Shown here one piece after another: positions 9,201 to 15,616 of a stretch of DNA of 18,464 nucleotides. Source of the stretch: DASPKW01 sp038244055 (GTDB taxonomy: Bacteria > Planctomycetota > Phycisphaerae > Tepidisphaerales > Tepidisphaeraceae); assembly GCA_038244055.1 (NCBI GenBank), contig JBBRTW010000094.1, positions 1-18,464 of the forward strand, given 5' to 3'. Within the stretch, counting starts at the first letter, position 1, and each line of letters opens with the position of its first letter. Position numbers and translations under genes: made by a program. Under the pieces are notes generated by a model. It searched no databases and was not told where the DNA came from. It saw nothing but the letters and a program-made list of their open reading frames with translations.

Positions 9201-9426
9201 CGCCGCCGCTTTGGGCATGCTGCCACTGGCCTATGGAATCGGATCGGGCGCGGACATGCTCAAGCCGCTGGCCGTCGCGGTCATCGGCTCGCTCTGCTGC
9301 TCGGTGCTCCTCTCCCTGATCGCCACACCGGTGATCTATTCGATCCTGGCCTCGTTCCGCTCCGAACCCGCGATCCCCGTCGAAGGCGATGTCGCGGCCG
9401 CGCCGGTGGCGCACATCCTGGAGTAG
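6271..9426 (+). CDS. RND-family inner-membrane efflux pump
   Basis: The 1051-residue protein has the standard RND layout. There is one N-terminal helix (about 26-46), a first large periplasmic domain (about 47-345), helices 2-6 (about 346-500), helix 7 (about 541-558), a second periplasmic domain (about 559-870), and helices 8-12 (about 871-1028). The proton relay is complete: D413/D414 in helix 4 (IGLVIDDAIVVVE) and K938 in helix 10 (GIVAKNGILMLDF). This matches drug-type (HAE-1-like) pumps rather than the helix-4 pattern of CusA/CzcA. The ATG at 6271 overlaps the adaptor stop. The ATG at 6283 is better spaced from AAGGA (6266-6270) and may be the real start. The pump uses proton influx to export a substrate through the adaptor and channel; the substrate is unknown. 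Confidence 0.94.
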   Translation: MNHSMKSDVHPPKSSLVGRFATRHAKAIAFIVVAACFFGAYCASTMPSSVFPQTDFPRVVILIDNGVMPAGEMMATITKPIEEAMKGIPGVTNIRSTTGRGSADINVFFNWKTDMVQAELYVLNRLSQARANLPSTVTTNSYRLTFSAFPITGVSLTGPGRSSTELWETAQYKIKPRFLRIPGVARVDLVGGRVPEFHVIVDPIRLQANNLSLAQVSEALTKGNLVASAGMREENHTLYLTVVDGRARGLEDVANLTIPAGDGVTVRLKDIARITPGEEPAFNVVTADGEKSVLLNVRSQPDGSTLEISNKINAELKALRRELPPDMKVAFFYDQSLLVRDSVRSVWEAIGFGLLLSVVILYLFLKNWGTTLVAIVVIPVTVLVTLVAMRLGGMSFNLMTLGGIAAAIGLVIDDAIVVVEAIYTSIASGMPKLAAIETAVGGILLPLVGSTLTPVVVFVPMAFLDGVPGVFFRALAITMTVSLLTSLVLALTLTPSLAGWIIRAAPRASGAAHSAEVGGPILRRLIALYEKTARLALRNRWTTAGLCGVLMVGGAMVYLRLSTDFLPELDEGGFVIDYVAKEGTSLTETNRALVEVEKILKETPEVESYSRRTGAALGFHVAEPNTGDFLVKLNPRRARRTQDVIEGLREDFKKTQPGIEWEFPGILGDLIGDLTSSPDPIEVKLFSTDVEFLKKKAPELEEMIKTVAGVVDSKDGLIVAGPSVSLRVRQADAQRYGLSSDDIATAVNAALLGQTASSVLKGDQVINIRVTVDPARVKQIAGLRDLPIRSPAGITVRLAQVADVTETPGELELRREDLRQTVAVTARLHNRDLGSAMEEIKSKLAKDTSIPPGTLEFGGLFQQQQESFRNLLLVMIMAVLLVFTVLLLEFRSFLQPVAIVLGAVLALLGTVSALWITGISLNIISFLGAIIGVGIVAKNGILMLDFVEHLRADGLGTNEALVRSGRRRLRPVLMTSLAAALGMLPLAYGIGSGADMLKPLAVAVIGSLCCSVLLSLIATPVIYSILASFRSEPAIPVEGDVAAAPVAHILE

Positions 9427-9450
9427 ATCATTGGCCGCATGGGGGATGCT

Positions 9451-10332
9451 CTACGGCTGTGTAACCCACTGCTTCCACGTCTTCATCGACCGCTGGAGGT
9501 GCTCGCGCGTGTCGCCGGGGATGCCGTAGCACATGATTCCCACCGGCCCGGCGTAGCCGATTTCTTTCAGGGTCGCCAGTACCGCGCGGTTGTCGAAATC
9601 GCCCTGATCGAGCGGCTGGATCAGGCCATTGCTCCAGGCGCTGGCCCCGATCTTCGCGCCGCAGATGGTCACGCAGAACAGCTTGCCGGCGTTTTCCTTC
9701 AGCAGCGGCTTGTAGTCCTTGTTTCCATCGACCTTGAGCCAGTGGCAGACGTTGAAGTTGTACCCGACGCGCGGATGGTTCACCTTTTTCGCCAGCTCGA
9801 TATTCTGCGCCACGCTCTCGTTCCAGCAGCCGACGTGGTTGTAGCAGGAGATCCGCACATCGGCCTCGGCGGCGGCATCGCCCATCTCCCGCAGCGCCTT
9901 AACCGCCGGCTCCATGCCGGCCGGGTCGCCGGGCTTGAGGCCGTTGATCGTCACCACGACCACCACCGGCCGGCCTTTGAGCTTGCCAATGGCGTTCAGC
10001 GCCTGCGGGTCGTACGCCGCCTTCGCTTTGGGGCCCAGGTCGATCGCGGTCTGGAGCAGGAAGACCTTCAGCCCCGCATCATCCGAAGCCTTGAGCGTCT
10101 CCTCGAGACGCGGTCCGGTCAGGATCGGAAACCCACCCCCGTCGAAGCCCACCTCGCGCAGCATTTTGGCCATCTCCGCCATCGGCCGAGCCTTGATCCC
10201 CGGCACGCCGACTTCCACGCAGTAGGCGTAGACCATCGGTGCCGGCGCTGGCTCAGCCGCGTTTGTTGGCCGATGAATCAGAGCGGCGGCGATGAACAAT
10301 CCGCACAGGACCGATCGTGGATATCGATGCAT
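9451..10332 (-). CDS. Secreted xylose-isomerase-like TIM-barrel protein (sugar phosphate isomerase/epimerase family)
   Basis: The 293-residue product has an N-terminal signal peptide (basic start, hydrophobic core, likely cleavage near NAA/EP at 25-26). It then has the alternating strand/helix pattern of the AP-endonuclease-2-like TIM barrel (YAYCVEVG at about 35, LREVGFDGGGF at about 58). Family-typical active-site segments are YNHVGCW (164-170), NVCHW (194-198) and the C-terminal GPVGIMCYG. Metal-binding His and Asp/Asn are plausible at H166 and H197, but a full ligand set cannot be assigned by eye. GAGGAGA lies 5-11 bases before the ATG. Planctomycetes encode many such secreted paralogues, mostly without a known substrate. 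It converges with the pump gene, with 24 bases between the stops and no visible terminator. Confidence 0.85.
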   Translation of the reverse strand: MHRYPRSVLCGLFIAAALIHRPTNAAEPAPAPMVYAYCVEVGVPGIKARPMAEMAKMLREVGFDGGGFPILTGPRLEETLKASDDAGLKVFLLQTAIDLGPKAKAAYDPQALNAIGKLKGRPVVVVVTINGLKPGDPAGMEPAVKALREMGDAAAEADVRISCYNHVGCWNESVAQNIELAKKVNHPRVGYNFNVCHWLKVDGNKDYKPLLKENAGKLFCVTICGAKIGASAWSNGLIQPLDQGDFDNRAVLATLKEIGYAGPVGIMCYGIPGDTREHLQRSMKTWKQWVTQP

Positions 10333-10639
10333 GGTTGTCTCCTCTGTTGGCCGTTGAGATCAGGTGAGGCTTCGAAGCCGATTCGCCAGTTCGGGACTTA
10401 TACTCAACAACGCCCTCATCGAGAATTGGCTGGCTCGAAAGCCGGACCTGGGGCATGAGCTTTGACCGGCCAACGCATAAGGCTCTCCGATGGCCACAGC
10501 ATCGCGTTGATTCGACCCAATGGCCATCCCACCTTTGATCACTTTCCAACCGCCACGGGAACTTTTACGCGCTTGTTTCGTCTGATCCAGTACGACGATC
10601 GACTGCCGCGATTAACCCGCATTCACCAGGCCAACCTTC
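10333..10639. other. Divergent intergenic region, no gene seen
   Basis: These 307 bases separate two divergently transcribed genes and should hold both promoters. No sigma-70-like pair is convincing. An 8-bp perfect inverted repeat (GTTGGCCG at 10346-10353 and CGGCCAAC at 10467-10474) and a small hairpin (GGCT-CGAA-AGCC) are present, but chance is a fair explanation for both. Short open frames here show no coding character. Confidence 0.5.
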
Positions 10640-12055
10640 ATGCCCTTACATTCCGTTCGAACCATCGCGTTGCTGATCGCCCTGGGGATGCCCCTGGCGG
10701 CCACGCCCCGCAATGTCGATCTCTCCACGGTTCCCAAGCGGGATTCGGTGCAACTCACCATCTACAACAGCGAAGACCTGACTCTCGTGCGCGAAACCCG
10801 CACGGTGACTTTTAAGAAGGGCGTTAATCCCCTCCAGTTCAGTTGGGCCAACACCTTGATCGATCCTTCCTCCGTGCAGCTTCGGTTTCTCGCTCAGGCC
10901 GACAAGCTCGATGTTCTGGACACGACCTTCCCCCACGACAAGCCGCAGATGCTTTACTGGAATGTGCAGAGCGAGATCGATGGCCCGGCCACGCTGGAAA
11001 TCACCTACTTCACCAGCGGCATTTCCTGGGCGGCGGATTATGTGGCCATCGCCGACAAGGATGAGAAGCAGATGGGGATCGAGGGATTCGTGCGGGTTTC
11101 GAATCGCTCGGGGGAGGAGTATGAAGACGCCCAGGTGAGGCTCGTGGTCGGCACGATCAACCTGGTGGAGAAGATCGCCCAGTTGGCCAATGTGCCGGTA
11201 TACGAGGTGCAGAAACTCAGCCGCGACCGCACGAATGAACTACGCTTTGAGGCCGTTCGGGCCCTCGGCACCGGAGCCATCACGAAGTCGGGTTCCGGCA
11301 CCATGATTCTGAATCAGAAGGAGATCATCAAGGAAGGCCTCTCCGAGTATTTCATCTACACCATCGAGGGAACCGAGACCATCGCCAATGGCTGGTCCAA
11401 GCGAATGCGGTCTTTCGACGCCAAGGCGGCGCCTTTCAAGATCCAGTACCGCTATCGCCCGGCCGAGTACGGCGACCAGCTCGTGCGGATGTATCTGCTG
11501 ACCAACAACAAGGACTCCAAACTGGGCACCACCCCTCTGCCCGATGGTGTCGTGCGGGTCTTCCGCGACAATGGCCGGAGCGGTTTGTCCTATCTCACCG
11601 CCCAGGCCATCAAATACATCCCCATCGGCGACAAAATCGAACTGAATCTCGGCCCTGATCCGAGCGTCCTGTTGGAACTGGTCAAGCTGCGGGCCGGCCG
11701 GGATGAGATCTGGCTGCGAATCAATGGCGCCGATGTCTTCCAGCGCGTGGGCGGTGGCGTCCAGATCGATGTGAATTCATCGGTGGTCGGTTGGGATGAT
11801 CACGAGACTTTCAGCCAGCGCATCCGCAACTACACCGCCAAAGCCATCGATGTGGAGGTGCGCAGGTCCTTCCCCGGCCATGTCGTCTTCCGCAGCGCCC
11901 TCAAGCCCACGCTCTTCGACTATCAGACCCCGCAATTCACCGCGACCGTGGAAGCGGGCAAAAAGTCCGATTTGCTGTTCGAGATTCTCCGCCATCAGGG
12001 GCGCAATTCCAAACAGAGCAATGTCGTGTTGGAAGAAGCACTGATGAAGCCTTGA
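10640..12055 (+). CDS. Secreted DUF4139-domain protein
   Basis: The 471-residue protein has a short signal peptide (about 1-21). An N-terminal beta-rich region follows (VQLTIYNSEDLTLVRETRTV), then the hallmark DUF4139 segments: YFTSGISWAADYVA (123-136), VRVSNRSGEEYEDAQVRLVVG (about 151-171) and YFIYTIEGTETIANGWSKRM (about 237-256). The C-terminal half is beta-sandwich-like. The function of this family is not established; members are predicted to be exported. No strong ribosome site precedes the ATG at 10640, but the signal peptide starts there. It is transcribed away from the TIM-barrel gene and towards the DUF1552 gene, with only 58 bases between the convergent stops. No cofactor or catalytic motif is visible. 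Confidence 0.8.
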   Translation: MPLHSVRTIALLIALGMPLAATPRNVDLSTVPKRDSVQLTIYNSEDLTLVRETRTVTFKKGVNPLQFSWANTLIDPSSVQLRFLAQADKLDVLDTTFPHDKPQMLYWNVQSEIDGPATLEITYFTSGISWAADYVAIADKDEKQMGIEGFVRVSNRSGEEYEDAQVRLVVGTINLVEKIAQLANVPVYEVQKLSRDRTNELRFEAVRALGTGAITKSGSGTMILNQKEIIKEGLSEYFIYTIEGTETIANGWSKRMRSFDAKAAPFKIQYRYRPAEYGDQLVRMYLLTNNKDSKLGTTPLPDGVVRVFRDNGRSGLSYLTAQAIKYIPIGDKIELNLGPDPSVLLELVKLRAGRDEIWLRINGADVFQRVGGGVQIDVNSSVVGWDDHETFSQRIRNYTAKAIDVEVRRSFPGHVVFRSALKPTLFDYQTPQFTATVEAGKKSDLLFEILRHQGRNSKQSNVVLEEALMKP

Positions 12056-12113
12056 GATCGGGCGCGTGGGAGTCGGCGGCGGTGAAACGTGGCTCCATGC
12101 GATCACCTTCACT

Positions 12114-13541
12114 TCAAGTGGCGATCATCTCCGTCAACTGCCTGGTCGCGATGCCGATCGGCCCGTCCAGCGGGATGCCGGCGCAGGTCAGGAGCGTGCC
12201 GAGCAGATCGCCCTGATTGCCTTTGACATCCGGCAGGAAGCGGCCGGTCTTGAGCGCGCCCCCGCCCTTGCCGGCGATGATGAAGGGCAGGTTCTTCCGG
12301 TCGTGCTTGTTGCCGTCTTCCAGCCCCGAACCCCACATCATGATGCAATTGTCGAGCAGCGTGCCTTCGCCTTCGCGCAGGCCGTGCATCTTCTCGATCA
12401 TGTAGGCGAACTGGGCGACGTTGAACGTGTTGATTTTGGCGACCTTGTCGAGCTTGGTCTTCTCGTAATTGTGGTGGGTGCAGGAGTGGTGCTGATCCGG
12501 GAAGCCGAGTTCCGGATAGGAGACGCCATTGGGGGTGGAGCCGATGTAGGTGCTCACCCGCGTGAGATCGGTCTGGAAGGCCAGGATCGTCAGATCGCAC
12601 ATCACCTGCATGTACTCGCTGCGCTTGTCTCCCTCGGGCATCTTGATTTCGATCGGCGCGGAGTCTTTGAAGGCCCGGCTGGCAATCCGCACGCCCGCCT
12701 TCTCCTTGGCCGCCTCGATCTGCCGAAGCTGAATCGCCGCGATGCGCCGTTCAACCGAGCGCACGCTGTCGAGATATTCATCGAGCTTGCGCTGATCGGC
12801 CGCGCTGAGCGTTTTGCGGAAGTCGCTGGCCCCGCCCAGCACCAGATCCAGCATCGAGCGATCCAGCGCATCGGCGGCGGTGGTCTTGCTCCCCGCCTTG
12901 CTCTGCTCGCGGCACTGGAACAGGCGCTGCAACACCGTCTTGGGATTGACCTCGGCCGGGAGCGGCTGGGTCGGCCCGCGATAGCTGCAATGCGAGTAGT
13001 AGGCTTCGTTCAAACCCTCCTGGTTTTCCTTGTGCGTCTGCGGCATCGTCGCCAGTTCGAGGGATGGCAGGGGGGTCAAAGCCCCGACGTAATTGGCCGC
13101 GATCTGATCGGCCGAGATCGCGATATTGACGACATCGCGCTTGTGCGTATCGGGCAGCGTGGCGGTGAGCCAGGTGGAAAGCTCCAGCGCGTGGGGCGCC
13201 CCATTCATCGGCGAGATCGGCACGCCGCTGATCCCTTTGACCAGCAGGCACTGATCGAGCACCCCCTTGAGCGGCTCGAGGATCGCCGGCGGGGCGGACA
13301 GGAAACTCTTCGGGTCCGCCGGCCAGAACCGCTCCATGATGACCCCGTGCGGCATGTACATGAAGCCCAGACGGACGGGCGGCTTGTAGCCCCCCCGGGC
13401 CGCGCTGGTGGGCTGATCGGCCCAGCCCATGGTCTCCATGAGCGGGAGGGCGAGGGCGACACCCAGGCCGCGCAGGCAGGTGCGGCGGGTGATTCGGCGG
13501 AGGGTTGGGCGGCTGAGGGGGTGGATGGTTTGACTTGGCAT
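12114..13541 (-). CDS. Tat-exported DUF1552 protein
   Basis: The 475-residue protein begins with a twin-arginine signal (R19-R20, RRTCLRGLGVALALPL). This and GGAG about 9 bases upstream fix the start at 13541, although the frame is open back to 13670. Family-typical segments are VRLGFMYMPHGV, the helical middle region, and the C-terminal HSCTHHNYEKTKLDKVAKI and CIMMWGSGLEDGNKHDRKNLPFIIAGKGGG, which resemble the metal-site region of sulfatase-like hydrolases. DUF1552 genes usually sit directly downstream of a PSCyt1/DUF1592-type cytochrome gene, and the pair is presumed to work together outside the cytoplasmic membrane. Here that partner is also on the minus strand, but 2.76 kb upstream across repeats and opposite-strand genes. 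Biochemical role unknown. Confidence 0.9.
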   Translation of the reverse strand: MPSQTIHPLSRPTLRRITRRTCLRGLGVALALPLMETMGWADQPTSAARGGYKPPVRLGFMYMPHGVIMERFWPADPKSFLSAPPAILEPLKGVLDQCLLVKGISGVPISPMNGAPHALELSTWLTATLPDTHKRDVVNIAISADQIAANYVGALTPLPSLELATMPQTHKENQEGLNEAYYSHCSYRGPTQPLPAEVNPKTVLQRLFQCREQSKAGSKTTAADALDRSMLDLVLGGASDFRKTLSAADQRKLDEYLDSVRSVERRIAAIQLRQIEAAKEKAGVRIASRAFKDSAPIEIKMPEGDKRSEYMQVMCDLTILAFQTDLTRVSTYIGSTPNGVSYPELGFPDQHHSCTHHNYEKTKLDKVAKINTFNVAQFAYMIEKMHGLREGEGTLLDNCIMMWGSGLEDGNKHDRKNLPFIIAGKGGGALKTGRFLPDVKGNQGDLLGTLLTCAGIPLDGPIGIATRQLTEMIAT

Positions 13542-13750
13542 GCGGTGCTTCTCCGAATGGCCGATGATGCGGGGCCAGCCCATTGTAAACAGGAGCGGCC
13601 GCATGTGATACCCGTTGGCGGGGGCGGTGTTGGAGCGGGTCTGTTCAGGCGCATCGCGAAGTCGCGGCATCCCGTTGATATGCCGTTGGCCGCTGCGCTA
13701 AATCCAAAGGGGGGCGGGCATCTCTCATTTCACCATGTCGAGCTTCCTGC

Positions 13751-13840
13751 GCCCCTCCGGGGCTCGGTTGTCACGCGCGGGGGCGGTCCACGGCTTGCGC
13801 TGCGCTGCGCCCGTGGCTACACTCCAGCGACCCTCCGGGG
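13751..13840. repeat. Triple-hairpin intergenic element
   Basis: Three hairpins stand in series. The first is GCCCC-TCC-GGGGC (13751-13763). The second has CCACGG (13788-13793) pairing with CCGTGG (13811-13816) around a GC-rich loop. The third is CCC-TCC-GGGG (about 13831-13840), whose stem and loop repeat the first. It resembles hairpin-rich intergenic repeats I recall from planctomycete and verrucomicrobial genomes, an impression I cannot verify here. No coding signal overlaps it. Confidence 0.5.
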
Positions 13841-13935
13841 CGCGGACGCATCGCTGGTAAGTTTGCACGCAAGGGTCAACTCACCGCTGGGAACCGCCGC
13901 CCCGGCCGACCATTCCGCCCCCGCTTCCCCCCGCG

Positions 13936-14208
13936 CTGGAACGTTCCGGCGGGCGCGCGGCGGCTGACGGCGCGGTGCTGGAACCTTCCAGCGCTCCGCC
14001 AGAGTGTTCCGGCACATCATCGGAACATTCCAGCGCCGCGCTGGAGCATGCCGGCGTGGCGCCAGGGTGTTCCAGCGCGGCGCTGGAAGTTTCTGGCGAC
14101 CCTCCAGAAGGCTCCAGCGCTGCTCCGGAACATTCCGGCGCCGCGTTGGAAGTTTCCAGCCCTCCGCCGGACGTTTCCGGAAAATCGCTGGAATGTTCCA
14201 GCGCGGCT
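13936..14208. repeat. Array of thirteen 21-bp units with GGAA-N2-TTCC dyads
   Basis: Thirteen head-to-tail units of exactly 21 bp run from 13936; the second (13957) is badly decayed. The unit is YYGGAA, then two variable bases, then TTCCRGC, then about six GC-rich bases. GGAA and TTCC are kept almost throughout while the two central bases vary most (CG, CC, TG, CA, GT, GG). The base after TTCC alternates A,G strictly over eleven consecutive units from 13978, giving a 42-bp higher order. Because 21 is a multiple of three and no stops occur, the reading frames stay open. One would encode an alternating xSSxxxE/xSGxxxE heptad (GTG 13975 to 14235). The greatest variation falls on first and second codon positions of that frame, so coding is unlikely. 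Confidence 0.85.
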
Positions 14209-14347
14209 CAACTCAGCGGCGGATCACGCCGATAAGCTGTTTATGGACGTCGAAGTGGCGTTCGGGCAGGCCGGTTTTGCGGGGGAAGCGCTGGGATGCG
14301 TTGCTTGGGTCCTCAGCACTTGCCCGTCTCTGGATTGTCGAGGCCCG

Positions 14348-14413
14348 CATGCTTATCCCCGCGGAATGGATTCTTCAGGCGAAGCAGCGTTACCGGCCGC
14401 GGGTCTAAGCATG
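14348..14413. repeat. Long inverted repeat with 17-bp arms
   Basis: The left arm CATGCTTATCCCCGCGG (14348-14364) pairs with the right arm CCGCGGGTCTAAGCATG (14397-14413) at 15 of 17 positions around a 32-base loop. The centre of the loop holds GAATGGATTC. There is no T-run, so it is not a standard terminator. Elements beginning CATGCTTA and ending TAAGCATGGCACCC look like a dispersed hairpin family; copy number must be checked in the genome. Confidence 0.6.
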
Positions 14414-14446
14414 GCACCCAGCGCCTCCATCCACCACTCGCAACTC

Positions 14447-14567
14447 TGATCTGCTGAAATGCATCTCTTTGCCACCGATGAGGCACTGATGTGCACCGAT
14501 AAATCAGGAAAAGATCGGTGGTAATCGGTGCCTGATCGGTGGCGACAATGAGGATTTCAGCAGAGCA
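14447..14567. mobile_element. MITE-like element with 9-bp target duplication
   Basis: The element is 121 bp. Its ends are TGATCTGCTGAAATGC (14447-14462) and, read in reverse complement from 14567, TGCTCTGCTGAAATCC, matching at 14 of 16 positions. Directly outside lie identical 9-base copies of TCGCAACTC (14438-14446 and 14568-14576), as expected for a target-site duplication. The interior is itself roughly palindromic and built from CACCGAT/ATCGGTG motifs. It has no coding capacity, so it would depend on a transposase elsewhere. The family is not recognised. Confidence 0.65.
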
Positions 14568-14588
14568 TCGCAACTCGTAACCCGCGGC

Positions 14589-14658
14589 ACTCAGGACTCA
14601 GCACTCAGGACTCAAGACGCAGCACCCAGCACCCAGCACCCAGCCCCCCCCACTCCCA
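14589..14658. repeat. Degenerate 7-bp tandem repeat, ten units
   Basis: Units in order are ACTCAGG, ACTCAGC, ACTCAGG, ACTCAAG, ACGCAGC, ACCCAGC three times, CCCCCCC and ACTCCCA. It ends directly before the GAGG ribosome site of the gene at 14669, so it lies in that gene's leader. The same unit occurs in inverted orientation at 3086-3113. Confidence 0.75.
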
Positions 14659-14668
14659 GAGGAACCCC

Positions 14669-15340
14669 ATGGCCCAGAGCATCCCTCCCGAACGCGATCA
14701 GGACGCCCTCGACTGGGCGCGGATTTTTGTCGGCATCGTCTCGCTCCATCCGGAGAATTACGGCCTGTCCAGCGAACAGTGCAGCGCCTTCCAGGCGCGG
14801 GTGGATTCGTATGGGGCGCTGCTCCTGGCCGCGACCGAGCCTGGGACGCGCACGCGGGTGACGGTGCAGTTGAAGAACGGGGCGCGGGATTCCTTGCGCG
14901 GGGCCGCGCGGCAGTTGATCCGCATCGTCGATGCGTTCCCCGCCACCACCGATGCCACCCGCGCCGCCCTGTCCATGCACGTCCGCGATGCGGTCCCCAC
15001 GCCGATCCCCGCACCGGCCACGCAGCCGATCGTGAACATCCGCGGCTCGGGAGGCGGGGTCGCGCGGCTGCTGCTGCGCGATCGCGCCACACCCGACAAG
15101 CCCGCCAAGCCCAGGGGCGTATTGGGGGCGCTGATCGCGACGGTGCTGACCGCGCCGGGCGAGCCAACTCCCGAATTCCCCACCGGCAGCTTCCAGGCGA
15201 TCGTGACCCGCACGCGGCACCGGCTGGCCCTCCCACCCGACAGCGCCGGCAAAACCCTCTGGGTGCAGGCCCGCTGGATCAACCACCGCGGCATGCCCGG
15301 CCCGGCGAGTGCGATCAGCAGTGTCATGGTGGCGGCGTAG
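14669..15340 (+). CDS. Conserved-looking protein of unknown function with C-terminal beta-sandwich-like segment
   Basis: The 223-residue protein has no signal peptide. An N-terminal helical region (about 1-95) contains DSYGALLLAATEPGTRTRVTVQLKNGARDSLRGAARQL in pieces typical of a helical bundle. It is followed by RDAVPTPIPAPATQP, a proline hinge. The C-terminal half (about 120-223) is beta-rich and ends WVQARWINHRGMPGPASAISSVMVA, resembling the last strands of a fibronectin type III-like fold. I recall similar proteins with the TPIPAP hinge in environmental bacteria but know no function. GAGGAACCCC precedes the ATG, just after the 7-bp repeat array. The gene runs opposite to the DUF1592 and DUF1552 genes on either side. 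Confidence 0.8.
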   Translation: MAQSIPPERDQDALDWARIFVGIVSLHPENYGLSSEQCSAFQARVDSYGALLLAATEPGTRTRVTVQLKNGARDSLRGAARQLIRIVDAFPATTDATRAALSMHVRDAVPTPIPAPATQPIVNIRGSGGGVARLLLRDRATPDKPAKPRGVLGALIATVLTAPGEPTPEFPTGSFQAIVTRTRHRLALPPDSAGKTLWVQARWINHRGMPGPASAISSVMVAA

Positions 15341-15358
15341 AGGCGGGGAAGGTCACGG

Positions 15359-15454
15359 GTGGAGTGCGTGGGGATTTACTATCCACCGGTGGGCTACATC
15401 GTCTTGCCGGGGGGTGAGGCGTACTGGTTCTTTTTCGAGAAGCCGGGCAAGTAG
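15359..15454 (+). CDS. Possible 31-residue small protein or gene remnant
   Basis: A GTG at 15359, with AAGG six bases upstream, opens a frame ending at TAG 15452-15454. The product contains GIYYPPVGYIVLPGGEAYWFF, an aromatic, Pro/Gly-rich composition that is not what random GC-rich sequence gives. The frame is the same as that of the upstream 223-residue gene, 18 bases after its stop. It may be a true small gene, a remnant of a larger protein, or a former C-terminus. Evidence is limited to composition and spacing. Confidence 0.4.
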   Translation: MECVGIYYPPVGYIVLPGGEAYWFFFEKPGK

Positions 15455-15532
15455 GGGAGGATGCTAGCTCCATCGGAACTGTGCAATCATCTGTTCCCGC
15501 TGGGTGGTCATGCCCCCCACCTGCGTCTGCAT

Positions 15533-15572
15533 GCCGGCTATCCTTGCCGGCCGCCAACAGCTATTATTATAC
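15533..15572 (+). promoter_or_regulatory. Possible promoter/operator of the HNH gene pair
   Basis: An inverted repeat GCCGGC-TATCCTT-GCCGGC (15533-15551) is followed by the AT-rich stretch CTATTATTATAC (15561-15572), which stands out in this GC-rich sequence and contains TATTAT as a -10-like element. TTGCCG at 15544 could serve as a weak -35 but the spacing to TATTAT (15 bases from the copy at 15565) is short. It lies about 45 bases before the ATG at 15617. Confidence 0.35.
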
Positions 15573-15616
15573 GCGACCGACGATGAATCCTGCTTTACGT
15601 TTTCGGAGGTGAGCGC

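Noticed and set aside
6628..9414. 928-residue open frame on the minus strand over the pump gene
   Set aside because: It is antisense to a clearly conserved RND protein. Its composition (Asp/Gly/Arg/His-rich, no domain) is the usual shadow of a GC-rich gene.
9427..9450. Bidirectional terminator between the convergent pump and TIM-barrel genes
   Set aside because: Only 24 bases are available and no stable inverted repeat is present.
12066..13967. 633-residue plus-strand frame over the DUF1552 gene
   Set aside because: It is a shadow of the conserved minus-strand protein, with no ribosome site and no recognisable domain.
13936..14208. CRISPR array
   Set aside because: The units are contiguous and 21 bp long with no unique spacers, and no cas genes are in the window.
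13975..14235. GTG-started frame encoding an SSAALE-like heptad protein, and parallel open frames on both strands across the array
   Set aside because: The unit length is a multiple of three and stop-free, so the frames stay open automatically. Variation is concentrated at first and second codon positions, and no good ribosome site is seen.
14313..14573. 86-residue minus-strand frame across the hairpin and MITE
   Set aside because: It spans two unrelated repeat elements, including both MITE ends, so a conserved gene is implausible.
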